A stretch of 64,000 nt of DNA from Niabella agricola (GCF_021538615.1 NZ_JAJHIZ010000003.1:3224001-3288000), one strand, 5' to 3'. Counted from the first letter of the stretch, positions 42,478-51,153 are shown. Notes: generated by a model not told the origin, from the letters alone. Made by a program: numbers and translations.

Positions 42478-43316
42478 CTACTTCCTTTTTCGGGTATGCT
42501 TTAATAGCTGCTTCGCATCGCCATCCAGTTTCCGTTTCAGCTTTGCAATGCCTTCCGCCGGGGGCAAGGTTTCCGGTTTTATGCCCCGTTCCCCCAACAT
42601 GTCCCTTACGGCTTTGTTATTATCAACGTGTTCTTTGGATATTTGCTGATTGCCTTGCAGGTCTTTCTCCATTACGTTATGACTGGTAAGTTCCGTAGCA
42701 AAATCCTTCGCTTTAATGGTAAGCGTCGGTAAAAAGTCAGCCAGGGCACGTGTGGCTGGTATCCCCAGCTTTTTCTTCATATGAGCCGTGGTAAAGCCGC
42801 CAAACAGGGCTTGATCGCCTTTAGAGCGGATCACCGCAAAACTAGGCTCATCCACACCGCGCTCATAAAGAATGCCGGAAAGTTTCTTCTCCGATTTGGT
42901 TAGCTTTTCCCGGGCCGATACCCTTGCCACTTCCAGCAGGCGCTGTTCAATCATCTCCTGCTTGCGGGTTTGCACGGCAAAATACGTTTGTGCAAAAGCA
43001 ATGGCCGGTTTGGCGGGATCGCCGTTTTGCGCCACCAGGTAGCAGGCATAGCGGGTAAGGGCAATATCTTCCACCCTCCGTTGTGCACCACTTCCCAATG
43101 TTACCATTTTGTTGAGGCTAACAAAATGGTCTGAGATAAGCTCGCCGGCGGCATTACAAGCCTCTTTTGCTTTATCAAGCACTTTTAAAAAATTTCGCCA
43201 TTCAGAGTAATTAAAAATCGGTTGTAGTTCCCGGCGCTCCAGCATTCCACGCCCTTTACTTCGCAACAGGCGGCTTCAAATTTTTGTAAGAGTTCGGTGA
43301 TCAGTTCTTTTTTCAT
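42478..43316 (-). pseudogene. dinD: dinD-like gene with a one-base frameshift
   Basis: The ATG at 43316 begins MKKELITELLQKFEAACCEV... KGVECWSA, the usual N-terminus of DinD, the DNA-damage-inducible protein D. Near 43233 the frame breaks: WSA continues as GNYNRFL in one frame, while RELQPIFNYSEWRNFLKVLDKAKEA continues in another down to 42478. Restoring one C (CC to CCC) gives WSARELQPI. The rest is intact, with YSEWRNF, TRYACYLVAQNGDP and FAQTYFAVQTRKQE. So the gene has a recent single-base deletion, or the base was missed in sequencing. A shortened protein from 43245 or 43266 may still be made. Confidence 0.88.
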
Positions 43317-43482
43317 GGTTGCATATTTTTGATAAAGTTAAAGATAATTGTAATGTGATGTTGCGTATTAGTGCAGGTTTGCGATAGATCCCTCATTTAG
43401 TATTCTTTACAGGATCACTACTTTTAAAAAATAGTTTTATTTTTATAGAAAATAAATACAACAACCCGATTGAAAAAACAAT

Positions 43483-44040
43483 ATGCTAAAACGCTTGCTG
43501 CTTGTTATCATCACTACTGTGTCGATCTGTACCATCCAGGCTCAAACAGGGAAATCGAAGTACCGGATACTTGTTTACGGGTTACCCGATTTTTTGCGTC
43601 AAAACGCCGAAGATGTTATTGCAAATAAATGGGGGATCGAGTTTTATCCGGTTGGAGATTGCAGCACACCGCAGGAAATTGCCGACAGCGCGGAAAAACA
43701 CAATACAGCAATTAAAGCGCTGATCGCCAAAAAATATGGCCGGCAATGGAGCAAGCGGTTTGATGAAGAAGTGGATGCAGAATTTGCCGTTCAACAAAAA
43801 ATTGCCCCATTAATAGACTCGATAGATTATATTAAAAATAAGCAGGCCGAAATGGAGAAAGAAGGTAATGGATTACATTACTATATGACCCCTATCGCGG
43901 GTACCACTAAATATAACGTACAGGTGCAGGGTTGGGGTACATGGAACGGTCAAAGTGAATGGGTTACCTACTACCGTTTTGTAGCCAATCATAAAACGAA
44001 AGAGGTTACGCTGATAAGTAATAAAATAGAAAAAGAATAG
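43483..44040 (+). CDS. Secreted hypothetical protein, first gene of a packed run
   Basis: A 185-residue protein with a signal peptide (LLLVIITTVSICTIQAQ, cleavage near residue 21). The family is not recognised. The mature part is charged and mixed alpha/beta, with VIANKWGIEFYPVGDC and a C-terminal segment (VQVQGWGTWNGQSEWVTYYRF) that looks beta-rich. Two bases separate its stop codon from the next start, so the run 43483-48746 is probably one transcript. Confidence 0.65.
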   Translation: MLKRLLLVIITTVSICTIQAQTGKSKYRILVYGLPDFLRQNAEDVIANKWGIEFYPVGDCSTPQEIADSAEKHNTAIKALIAKKYGRQWSKRFDEEVDAEFAVQQKIAPLIDSIDYIKNKQAEMEKEGNGLHYYMTPIAGTTKYNVQVQGWGTWNGQSEWVTYYRFVANHKTKEVTLISNKIEKE

Positions 44041-44042
44041 AT

Positions 44043-44402
44043 ATGGCAGTTAAAGACGCCGCGGTTGTGCTATACCGCCCCATTAATCAAACAGAGCTGG
44101 ATCTGATTGCACAATCCGGCTATAAACAGTTTCCGCCGCGCCTGCCGGATCAGCCCATTTTTTATCCCGTCATGAATGAAGGGTATGCCATCCAGATCAC
44201 CAAGGACTGGAATGTGCCTGCCTACGGTGTGGGCTATGTAACCCGGTTTGCGGTAGACAGCGCATACCTGCAAAAGTTTGCCGTGCAAAATGTAGGCGAT
44301 CAGCGGCATGATGAGCTCTGGATCCTGGCAGAAGAACTGGAAGAATTCAATCGCCACATTATTGGTCGTATAGAAGTGACCCATATATTCAAAAATCAAT
44401 AG
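44043..44402 (+). CDS. Small protein resembling the ADP-ribosylation/crystallin J1-named family
   Basis: A 119-residue cytoplasmic protein with the distinctive pattern VVLYRPINQTELDLIAQSGYKQFPPRLPDQPIFYPVMNE, then ITKDWNVPAYGVGYVTRF and ELWILAEELEEFNRHIIGRIEV (listed in blocks). Proteins of this pattern are common in Proteobacteria and Bacteroidota and are often called ADP-ribosylation/crystallin J1, a label with little experimental basis. The fold looks like an ART-type beta sandwich. It lies 2 bases after and 2 bases before its neighbours, so it is tightly coupled to them. Confidence 0.65.
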   Translation: MAVKDAAVVLYRPINQTELDLIAQSGYKQFPPRLPDQPIFYPVMNEGYAIQITKDWNVPAYGVGYVTRFAVDSAYLQKFAVQNVGDQRHDELWILAEELEEFNRHIIGRIEVTHIFKNQ

Positions 44403-44404
44403 CG

Positions 44405-44809
44405 ATGGGCTATGAACTGCACATTACCCGGAAGGAACATTGGGTTGATGAGGATCCGGCATTGAATATCTCTCTGAAGGAATGGACGGAACTGGTCAAT
44501 AATGACCCTGAAATGCGGATGGATCATGCGGCTACGGCCACCACAAGTGACGACACCATAACGGCATATGCCGAGGGGCTTTCGGTATGGACAGCCTATT
44601 CCCGCGATGGCATTATGGGCAACCATGCCTGGTTTGCGTACCATGGCGGCAATATCTGCGTAAAGAACCCGGATGCGGAAATGATTCACAAAATGCAGTC
44701 GATAGCAACCTTGCTCGATGCAAAGGTGATGGGAGACGATGGTGAACTGTATATACGGGAGGATAAGCCCGCGGCATCGCGGGAAAAAAGTTGGTGGAAG
44801 TTTTGGTGA
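44405..44809 (+). CDS. Small cytoplasmic hypothetical protein
   Basis: A 134-residue protein beginning MGYELHITRKEHW, a start shared by a recurring but unnamed Bacteroidota family. It has acidic patches and aromatic residues (WTAYSRDGIMGNHAWFAYHGGNI), no signal peptide and no membrane helix, and ends in a basic-aromatic tail (SREKSWWKFW). Immunity-type proteins of polymorphic toxin systems often look like this, but no toxin gene is visible in the window. It starts 2 bases after the preceding stop, and the next gene starts directly after its stop codon. Confidence 0.65.
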   Translation: MGYELHITRKEHWVDEDPALNISLKEWTELVNNDPEMRMDHAATATTSDDTITAYAEGLSVWTAYSRDGIMGNHAWFAYHGGNICVKNPDAEMIHKMQSIATLLDAKVMGDDGELYIREDKPAASREKSWWKFW

Positions 44810-45340
44810 ATGAAACGTAGCGTTAAAAAAATAATGAGTTACTATTCTTTTATACCCGTCGTTTTTCTACTGGTAACATACACCACGGCCACTGGTCAAA
44901 ACAATGATTTATCCGTAACCCTGGCTCAAAAGGTATTACAGGCAAACAAAACTGGAAAGACATTCAGTTACAACCTCTCAAAGACAAGAGCAGAGGAAAA
45001 CGTAGCGTATTACCGGTATCTGGGCAAGATAAAGAGCAAACCGGCGCCCTATAAAATACTGACCGTAAAGCGCGTATGGGGCCCCAATCATCATACAACA
45101 GGCATGATCCTGCTGTTTGATCAAATGGAGCGATATATTGGAAAGTACATTTTGGGGGATGGGACCGATCTACCCCAAAAAGTAAAAGGCAATGCGTTAA
45201 TATTCACCAATCAGTTAAAAACGAGTTGTGATCCGGACCTCGTTACTCATATTAGTTTCAGGGACAGCATACCCTCGGAAATTTTCTTAAAATGCAAGGG
45301 GAATTACGGAGATCTTTATAAATTTATACAGAACAAGTAG
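44810..45340 (+). CDS. Secreted hypothetical protein
   Basis: A 176-residue protein. Its ATG lies directly after the stop of the previous gene, and a second ATG at 44831 gives the cleaner signal peptide (SYYSFIPVVFLLVTYTTATGQ). The mature part is basic and beta-rich, with VAYYRYLGKIKSK and TVKRVWGPNHHTTGMILLFDQMERYIGKYIL in blocks. The family is not recognised. It might be a periplasmic partner of the other secreted products in this run. Confidence 0.6.
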   Translation: MKRSVKKIMSYYSFIPVVFLLVTYTTATGQNNDLSVTLAQKVLQANKTGKTFSYNLSKTRAEENVAYYRYLGKIKSKPAPYKILTVKRVWGPNHHTTGMILLFDQMERYIGKYILGDGTDLPQKVKGNALIFTNQLKTSCDPDLVTHISFRDSIPSEIFLKCKGNYGDLYKFIQNK

Positions 45341-45355
45341 ATTACCTACCTAACT

Positions 45356-46039
45356 ATGACCCGCTTTGTATGCTTCTTTTTATTATGCGTTCCCTGTTGC
45401 GCCATAGCACAGCAACAGCCCACACCCTTCAGATCTTATGTAAACAATCACGGCGGAATATTTGGGATTGATTATCTTACACTCAGCTCCGATCATTATT
45501 ATTTTTTTACCGCCTCAACGGAACATGGATGCGTATTGGCAAAGGGTACCTGGCGCATTAAGGGAAATAAATTGTATATGAAAAGCCTGGATAGCCTGCA
45601 GGCCTATCCTTTACCCCGGCTGGAATTTATAAAGGGTGATACCGCTGAGTTTGTAACTATTAAAACCTTTGACTATTTTCATAAGCCCTTTAGCGGTCTG
45701 GCCTTATGGCCTTTAAGGCGGGGCGATTCAACGCTGAGCGAATTTGACTGGCTTAGCCCCGACTCCTTAAAACAGTTCCGTATTTCAAAAAAAGAATTTA
45801 CAGGTTTTTGTTTTATATACCAGGTGAGAGGACAGAATATTCCGCTTCCGGATACCAGTGGGTTTTATCAATTTACCAGTGACCTGAAACAAATAAACAT
45901 CTTTATCAACTGGCCCGAGGCCGGCGCCCTGGACCGCGGTATCGAAATTATTTCCTTCAAAGGTGAGGCTGTCTTTACCATTAAGGAGGATGGCCTTTAT
46001 AGAGGAAGAAAGCGTATTTATACGCTTCAGAAGAAGTAA
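45356..46039 (+). CDS. Secreted hypothetical protein
   Basis: A 227-residue protein with a signal peptide (FVCFFLLCVPCCAIAQ, cleavage near residue 19). The mature sequence has a GIFGIDYLTLSSDHYYFFTASTEHGC start with many aromatic residues, and a lipocalin-like strand pattern (LAKGTWRIKGNKLYMKSLD) seen in DUF-type secreted proteins that measure glucose-like or peptide ligands. No family can be named safely. It begins 15 bases after the preceding stop and lies in the same run. Confidence 0.6.
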   Translation: MTRFVCFFLLCVPCCAIAQQQPTPFRSYVNNHGGIFGIDYLTLSSDHYYFFTASTEHGCVLAKGTWRIKGNKLYMKSLDSLQAYPLPRLEFIKGDTAEFVTIKTFDYFHKPFSGLALWPLRRGDSTLSEFDWLSPDSLKQFRISKKEFTGFCFIYQVRGQNIPLPDTSGFYQFTSDLKQINIFINWPEAGALDRGIEIISFKGEAVFTIKEDGLYRGRKRIYTLQKK

Positions 46040-46118
46040 GGTAATATAAATTATTCTGATTGTTGCTGGGTAATACAGTTTTGAAAACCGAATTAAGAAA
46101 TTAAAATAAAACAGCAAA

Positions 46119-46799
46119 ATGAGCTGGGATGTGCTATTGTTTAAAAACAAATTTGACCTGAATGATGAACAGGTCGATCCGGGTATTTTAGGAAACAGGA
46201 GCCTGGTGATAAAAAGCCTGGTAGCGCTGATTCCCGGTCTGAATTATGCAGATCCTTCCTGGGGCGTATTAGAAGCGCCGGAATTTTCTATTGAATTTAA
46301 TACGGGCAATGACGAAGTTGTGAATTCAATAATGCTGCACATCAGGGGCGGTGGCAACCCGCTGGCAGTCATTAAATTGATTTGCGATGAGCTGAAATGG
46401 GTGGCATTAGACTGCTCTACAAGTGATTTTATGGATACTGAAAACTTATCTGCCAACTCCTGGCTTGCTTTTCAGGCATATAGAGATCAAATAAGCAGAA
46501 TAGATACGCATAAAAAGACAATTACAATAAACGGAACAACTATTTCAGACCTGGAAAGTTTCTACACCGAAGTAGACCGGGTATTCACCAAAGACCTCGG
46601 GTGGCAAACCGGGCATAACTTAAATGCCTTTAATGATATACTCCGCGGCGGGTTTGGTGTTTATGAATATGAAGAACCGGTAAAGGTATTCTGGACCCAT
46701 TTTACAGAAAGTAGCAACCGGTTAGGACCGGAGCTTACGGGCATTCTGCTTGAGATCATTGCCCGTCATGATCATATAGCGTTTGAAACGCAGGATTAA
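46119..46799 (+). CDS. Cytoplasmic hypothetical protein, immunity-like
   Basis: A 226-residue protein without a signal peptide. The start MSWDVLLFKNKFDLN and the motif GSRS/GNRSLVIKSLVALIPGLNYADPSWGVLE occur in a recurring bacterial family of unknown function. The second half (LESFYTEVDRVFTKDLGWQTGHNLNAFNDILRGGFGVYEYEEP in blocks) closely resembles the barstar-like signature, in which an aromatic- and acid-rich patch binds a ribonuclease. This would make it an immunity or nuclease-inhibitor protein, with a barstar-like C-terminal domain. That is an inference from motif shape; the toxin would lie elsewhere. Confidence 0.6.
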   Translation: MSWDVLLFKNKFDLNDEQVDPGILGNRSLVIKSLVALIPGLNYADPSWGVLEAPEFSIEFNTGNDEVVNSIMLHIRGGGNPLAVIKLICDELKWVALDCSTSDFMDTENLSANSWLAFQAYRDQISRIDTHKKTITINGTTISDLESFYTEVDRVFTKDLGWQTGHNLNAFNDILRGGFGVYEYEEPVKVFWTHFTESSNRLGPELTGILLEIIARHDHIAFETQD

Positions 46800-46873
46800 A
46801 ACTTCGCATCCGGAAAAAAATACTAAATTGTTTCTTACAATCAACAGCTATTAATTACACGATACGGTTACCA

Positions 46874-48508
46874 ATGGACATCTGGCAACACATACAAATT
46901 TTAAAGCAACCTGGAAAGCGCTGGTTCTTTCAGAAGCCTAACATAACCGAAAAGATGGATGCGCTCCAACAAATCGCCATCAATGGAACGCCCGGTGTTA
47001 TTTATAGTTTAGTCCCCTTCCTTAAAAGCAGCAATGATGAACTACGAACCGCCACCTGCCAAACAATCATCCGGCTATTTAAAAAGATCCGGGGCAAAAA
47101 CGCGTATTATGATACATTGCGGCATTGTAATATTTCTAAAGAGGATATCGATTTTTACCAGGTTTGTTTTCCTCCGGAGCAATATGTGCAGTTGCTGGCC
47201 ATTGCATCCTTAAATGGCAATGGCCGCATCCGGGAAAAAGCTGTTAAAAAGCTGGTATTGGTCAACCATCCTGATGCAATCCCTTTTCTCGTCTATCGGC
47301 TGGCAGATTGGGTACAGCCCATCCGGCAAGCGGCCCTCAAAGGCATTGAAAGCTATAAAATACTTCCTTATTTAGATGCGCTTATTGATAATCTTCCCGT
47401 TTTTGAAGGATTGCAGCAGACAACCCGCACCAATCTCAACGGGGTTTACCAGGATGTATTGCATTACCTCGTTTTTACAAACAGGGATCATGTCGTTTCA
47501 AATTTTAAAAAATACGCCGACAAATCGAGGCTCATTTTAGCAAAACACCTCTCCGCATCCCTAACGGAGCCTTCACCCGTGCCGGAGCTCTTGCTTACAG
47601 ACCGGCACTTTTTGATCCGCTTCCTGGCGCTCGATCATTTTGATAACCTCCGGCAACAAGACAGGGAGCAGTTGTTACATGACAAATCCGCCAAAATAAG
47701 ACTGCACGCGCTTTATTGTCTTAAAGCCCAAGGCGGATTTCAGGAAATGGTGTTGCCGTATCTGGCGGACAGTTCCGCCTCTGTACGATATTTTGCCCGG
47801 TTTACGTTAAAAGAAGCAGGCATTCATTTTGCAGACTTTTACAATCAGCAACTGCAACAAGGTATTCAGGTTTCCGGGGCACTTGCGGGGCTGGCAGAGA
47901 CCGGTGCAAAACAGTATGTGGCCGCAGGGCAACCATATCTGTCTCACTCAAAAACAAAAATCCGTAAATCGGCATTTCTCACGCTTCAAATGCTGGATCC
48001 GCAAGCGGCCTATGATTTTGCATTATCCAACCTTGGTGGTACGCGGGATGGTCTTGGCAAAAACATTCTTCATTTTTTGGCGCGCTTCAGAGATGCGCAA
48101 ACATTGGAGAAAGCGCGGGTCATTTACAACGAGGGGAGCAGGGAACAAAAAAAGGATATGCTTACGCTTTTTAGCAATATAGGTGGCTGGTCTGTAATTG
48201 CAGACCTTATCCGGGGTACGGTTGATGAGGATGCATCCGTGCGGGAGTGGGCAGCACATTGCATTGAAAAGTGGCGGGCAAATGCCACCTCACTGTACTC
48301 CACACCAGCAGCGGAAGACCGGGCACGCGCCTTGCAAATGCTTGATACTGCTGCTGCACTGCATAAGACCCACGGCTATTTTAAACAGATCCTTTACAGA
48401 ACCTGCGCTTCTATCTTCAATGAAACCAGCTTTGCATCGCTTTATTCGGGAAGATGTAAATTTGTTATATTGCTAATCGGACGCTTAATTATGGCACATT
48501 CGCCATAA
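46874..48508 (+). CDS. HEAT-repeat protein
   Basis: A 544-residue soluble protein with many two-helix HEAT-like repeats: for example GVIYSLVPFLKSSNDELRTATCQ, RIREKAVKKLVLVNHPDAIPFLVYRL, VQPIRQAALKGI, EMVLPYLADSSASVRYFARFTL and DEDASVREWAAHCIEKW. Such solenoids bind proteins or nucleic acids, and no catalytic motif is seen. The extreme C-terminus (FASLYSGRCKFVILLIGRLIM) is hydrophobic and unlike the rest, so the real end may have shifted by a frameshift near 48420. It follows the barstar-like gene by 74 bases. Confidence 0.75.
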   Translation: MDIWQHIQILKQPGKRWFFQKPNITEKMDALQQIAINGTPGVIYSLVPFLKSSNDELRTATCQTIIRLFKKIRGKNAYYDTLRHCNISKEDIDFYQVCFPPEQYVQLLAIASLNGNGRIREKAVKKLVLVNHPDAIPFLVYRLADWVQPIRQAALKGIESYKILPYLDALIDNLPVFEGLQQTTRTNLNGVYQDVLHYLVFTNRDHVVSNFKKYADKSRLILAKHLSASLTEPSPVPELLLTDRHFLIRFLALDHFDNLRQQDREQLLHDKSAKIRLHALYCLKAQGGFQEMVLPYLADSSASVRYFARFTLKEAGIHFADFYNQQLQQGIQVSGALAGLAETGAKQYVAAGQPYLSHSKTKIRKSAFLTLQMLDPQAAYDFALSNLGGTRDGLGKNILHFLARFRDAQTLEKARVIYNEGSREQKKDMLTLFSNIGGWSVIADLIRGTVDEDASVREWAAHCIEKWRANATSLYSTPAAEDRARALQMLDTAAALHKTHGYFKQILYRTCASIFNETSFASLYSGRCKFVILLIGRLIMAHSP

Positions 48509-48548
48509 TTACAAATCATCTGGTGTTTAATAAAACAGTTTCTACGTG

Positions 48549-48746
48549 ATGCGGAAAAAGAAAAAGCAAGCCCAACAGACGCAGCAAAGACCAAGGCCAA
48601 AGCAAACGCAGCAAGAGGACCCCAATGAACTGTCAAAACTGGAAAAAATTGTTTTTTGGACGGCGCTCATTGTTGCTGCACTTTATATCCTGTTTTTCTG
48701 GAAATATGTACCGCGCACTACGTTTCCTTCATTTCGCGGTAAATAG
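48549..48746 (+). CDS. Small single-span membrane protein
   Basis: A 65-residue protein from the ATG at 48549 (a GTG lies one codon earlier). The first 30 residues are strongly basic and Gln-rich, and a single transmembrane helix follows at about 33-50 (IVFWTALIVAALYILFF). It has no recognised family. Its length, composition and position after the HEAT-repeat gene support a real small gene. Confidence 0.5.
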   Translation: MRKKKKQAQQTQQRPRPKQTQQEDPNELSKLEKIVFWTALIVAALYILFFWKYVPRTTFPSFRGK

Positions 48747-48831
48747 GAGCAACAGGTTGTTGCCTTCGTTATACGGTAATTATCGGAAGTGCCGGGTTAA
48801 ACCTGGCGAAGCAATTCCCGCCGTAAGCCGC

Positions 48832-49635
48832 TTATTTTGATACAAAAAACGGAATCGATATTACGCTGTATGTTTTTACAGGTTTGCCGTTTATAATGGC
48901 CGGGCTCCATTTGCCCGATTTTTTAATCACCCTAATGGCCTCTTCCTCCATTCCATACCCTTCAAATGTTACCGGCCGTATATCGGACACGGTTCCATCT
49001 GCATCAACAATAAATTGAATAAGTACACGGTATACGCCGTTATTTGCGCCATTTTTGGCTGGAACGGCAGCTTTAAGGTTGCGCTGAAGAAACCGGATCC
49101 AGCCATCCGGACCACCCGGGTAAAAGGCGTTTTTATCAGGATCTGTTAAAATACCGGGTAACGGAACCGTTCGGGCATCTACCGGCACGTTGGCTGAGGG
49201 GTACTTTTTTGAATAAGCCGTGTATATGTTTTCCTTATCAAATATGAGCGTTTCTTTTTTATAACACCGTACAATTACCTTGTTCTGCCGTGCCGGTATC
49301 CATTTGCCGCTGGCGGTAATTACCCGCATGGCTTCTTCTTCCATACCATACCCGCCTTTTGTTAAGGGTTTTACATCGGTAACACGGCCATCTTTTTCCA
49401 CGATAAACTGAATAACCACCTTATAGGTTTTTTGAGGAGCGCCATTCCTGAATGGCAGGCCGGCATCTAAATTCTTTGCCAGGTACTGTATCCAGCTGTC
49501 ATAGTCCAGCCGGTACTCCGGGGCCTCTTCTGCTATTGTAAATACTTCGGGCTCCAAAACTCTTTGTGCAGCTACAGGCACGTAGCGCATAAGTGTTAGT
49601 AAGATTAGCAATAAACAAAAACCAGTCTTTTTCAT
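48832..49635 (-). CDS. Periplasmic protein with two TonB C-terminal-like domains
   Basis: A 267-residue protein from the ATG at 49635, which starts a signal peptide (KKTGFCLLLILLTLMRYVPVAAQ); an in-frame start at 49695 adds 20 residues before it. Two TonB_C-like domains are clear: the first at about 70-135 (VIQFIVEKDGRVTDVKPL, then GMEEEAMRVITASGKWIPA) and the second at about 185-255 (LIQFIVDADGTVSDIRPV, then GMEEEAIRVIKKSGKWSPA). True TonB has one such domain and a membrane anchor; this protein lacks the anchor, so it cannot energise transport itself. It may bind TonB-box-like peptides or peptidoglycan. It stands alone. Confidence 0.8.
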   Translation of the reverse strand: MKKTGFCLLLILLTLMRYVPVAAQRVLEPEVFTIAEEAPEYRLDYDSWIQYLAKNLDAGLPFRNGAPQKTYKVVIQFIVEKDGRVTDVKPLTKGGYGMEEEAMRVITASGKWIPARQNKVIVRCYKKETLIFDKENIYTAYSKKYPSANVPVDARTVPLPGILTDPDKNAFYPGGPDGWIRFLQRNLKAAVPAKNGANNGVYRVLIQFIVDADGTVSDIRPVTFEGYGMEEEAIRVIKKSGKWSPAIINGKPVKTYSVISIPFFVSK

Positions 49636-49913
49636 AATGCAATTAATTTTTGCAAAAATAAGGAGATCCCTCTTTGTACCGGCCTTCCGGCCCATGCATT
49701 CCCGTAACCCGGTAATTATTTAAAACGATTCTTTTAATTGCTGCACCTGCAAAGTGTATTGAGTTATTTAACAAACCCGCACAGGTGTTATTGAAGTTGC
49801 CCTGTAATCTTTACCATCTGCAGCCGTTGTCAAGTAATCATTAGCAACTAAATTTTAATTCAGTTTATTATCCAAATGGTGAGCAGGTACTTCTTCCGGT
49901 GCAGGAGGCGGAC
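49636..49913. other. Intergenic region
   Basis: No gene is supported in about 280 bases. Part of it (49690-49800) weakly resembles 54040-54130, with shared words such as CCCGTAAC, TAATTATT and CTGCAAA in the same order, so both may be remnants of one repeat family. Confidence 0.35.
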
Positions 49914-49945
49914 ACAAAAAAACCGCCCTCATCAGGCGGCTTTTT
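49914..49945 (-). terminator. Intrinsic terminator of the XRE operon
   Basis: On the minus strand a CCGCC/GGCGG stem is followed by a run of eight or more T. It lies just after the stop codon of the gene at 49956 and ends the two-gene XRE operon. Confidence 0.8.
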
Positions 49946-49955
49946 CCAGGGGAGC

Positions 49956-50372
49956 TTATACCATCGTGCTCTTCCGGGCCTGCACTTCGGTAATAAACGC
50001 ATCCGTTTCATCCAGCTCCCGCAGCACCCGCTGCAGGTCGTACTCCTTTTCCAACAGCGCTACGGCGCCATAGTTGGCCTTACGATCTGTAAGCAAAAAA
50101 ATGCTGTACTCTGTGCGCTTCCGCTTTTTAATGTTCTCCTCCTTTAGCTCACCCTCCGGCAGCCCGGCAATAATGGTGTCCAGCGTAGTCAGCTCTGCCT
50201 GCTTGGCAGCCAGTTCGGCAGAAATTTCAACGGAGTTTTCTGCATAAATCTCCTTTTGCCTTTCAATAGAAAGCTTTTTCCATTCCAGGTCTTTTTGTTC
50301 TTTGGTGGCAATGCTAAGTACTGCATCGCAGTCAGCAACAGTTGTCAGTTGCGTGGTGGAATAATTGGGCAT
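49956..50372 (-). CDS. Coiled-coil protein encoded with an XRE regulator
   Basis: A 138-residue soluble protein, mostly helical with many Glu, Lys, Leu and Ala in heptad-like order (WKKLSIERQKEIYAENSVEISAELAAKQAELTTLDTIIAGL in blocks; YGAVALLEKEYDLQRVLREL). No family is recognised. It is 74 bases downstream of the XRE regulator on the same strand, and both end at the same terminator. It may be a partner or effector of that regulator. Confidence 0.6.
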   Translation of the reverse strand: MPNYSTTQLTTVADCDAVLSIATKEQKDLEWKKLSIERQKEIYAENSVEISAELAAKQAELTTLDTIIAGLPEGELKEENIKKRKRTEYSIFLLTDRKANYGAVALLEKEYDLQRVLRELDETDAFITEVQARKSTMV

Positions 50373-50446
50373 TTTTATACGTTTTAAGCGTGAAATAATA
50401 CCTCAAACCTAGCCCGCTTTGCAGCACATTCAAACGGCTGCCACTG

Positions 50447-51007
50447 CTATTTTAAATTGTTTAACAGCCGGCTTCGTTGTTGCACCAGCCCCTGCATTTG
50501 CAAGGCAGCTTGCTGGCGCGCCTTCAATGTAGCCAGTTTATACTCCGCCGCCAGTTGCCTTGCCGGGCCGCAGCGGTCCAGCGCATCCAGTACATCTACC
50601 TCCATATTTTGCAGCAGGCTCATTTGCCGGGTAGCCGGAGCGGCGGCCGCTATCAGTTCCTGTATCAGGGCCAGTTTTTGCGTAAGCAGCAGGTAGCGTT
50701 CCTGCATTTTACTAAGGGTTAAACTAATGCGTAGTGCATCCGCTGCAGCCTTACGAGCATGCAGGCTCAGCACTTTTTCCACCTTCAGTAAATGGGCCTG
50801 TTGGCGCGCCAGCATTTGCCGGCCGGGTACGGCTTTTAGCCGCTGCGGTTGCAGCAGTTGTAATTGCAATTGGGTTATCATGGCCGAGGCTTTTGCCGGC
50901 AGGTTGCGTTGACCTTTTTCATACATACAAATTACGCTGGTAGATACGCCAATAAGGGCGGCCAGTTGCTGCTGGGTAAGGTGCAGTTGCTTTCTTAAAG
51001 ATTTCAT
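50447..51007 (-). CDS. XRE-family regulator with a long C-terminal helix
   Basis: A 186-residue protein. Residues about 2-50 form a clear Cro/C1-type helix-turn-helix (LRKQLHLTQQQLAALIGVSTSVICMYEKGQRNLPAKA). The remaining 130 residues are very rich in Ala, Gln, Leu and Arg and predicted helical, probably for oligomerisation. It reads leftward with the coiled-coil gene at 49956. A cluster of TTCACAA/TTGTGAA half-sites lies just upstream of its start, suggesting autorepression. Confidence 0.85.
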   Translation of the reverse strand: MKSLRKQLHLTQQQLAALIGVSTSVICMYEKGQRNLPAKASAMITQLQLQLLQPQRLKAVPGRQMLARQQAHLLKVEKVLSLHARKAAADALRISLTLSKMQERYLLLTQKLALIQELIAAAAPATRQMSLLQNMEVDVLDALDRCGPARQLAAEYKLATLKARQQAALQMQGLVQQRSRLLNNLK

Positions 51008-51042
51008 AGTTCTTATAGATTAACGGTTGTTCAACATACGGG

Positions 51043-51153
51043 TTGTGAATGAACGATCCGCAAATTTTTTAAAAATTTACGCACCGGACGTTCACAATTT
51101 GTGAAAGCATTTTTTGTGAAAAGCATTTTCATTCACAGTTTTTTCGTTCACAA
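51043..51153. promoter_or_regulatory. Cluster of TTGTGAA/TTCACAA half-sites upstream of the XRE gene
   Basis: Half-sites TTGTGAA at 51043-51049 and 51114-51120, TTCACAG at 51132-51138 and TTCACAA at 51147-51153 surround a perfect inverted repeat TTCACAA-T-TTGTGAA at 51091-51105. Five or six half-sites within about 110 bases of a regulator start codon are a strong operator signature, probably for the XRE protein itself. Confidence 0.7.
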
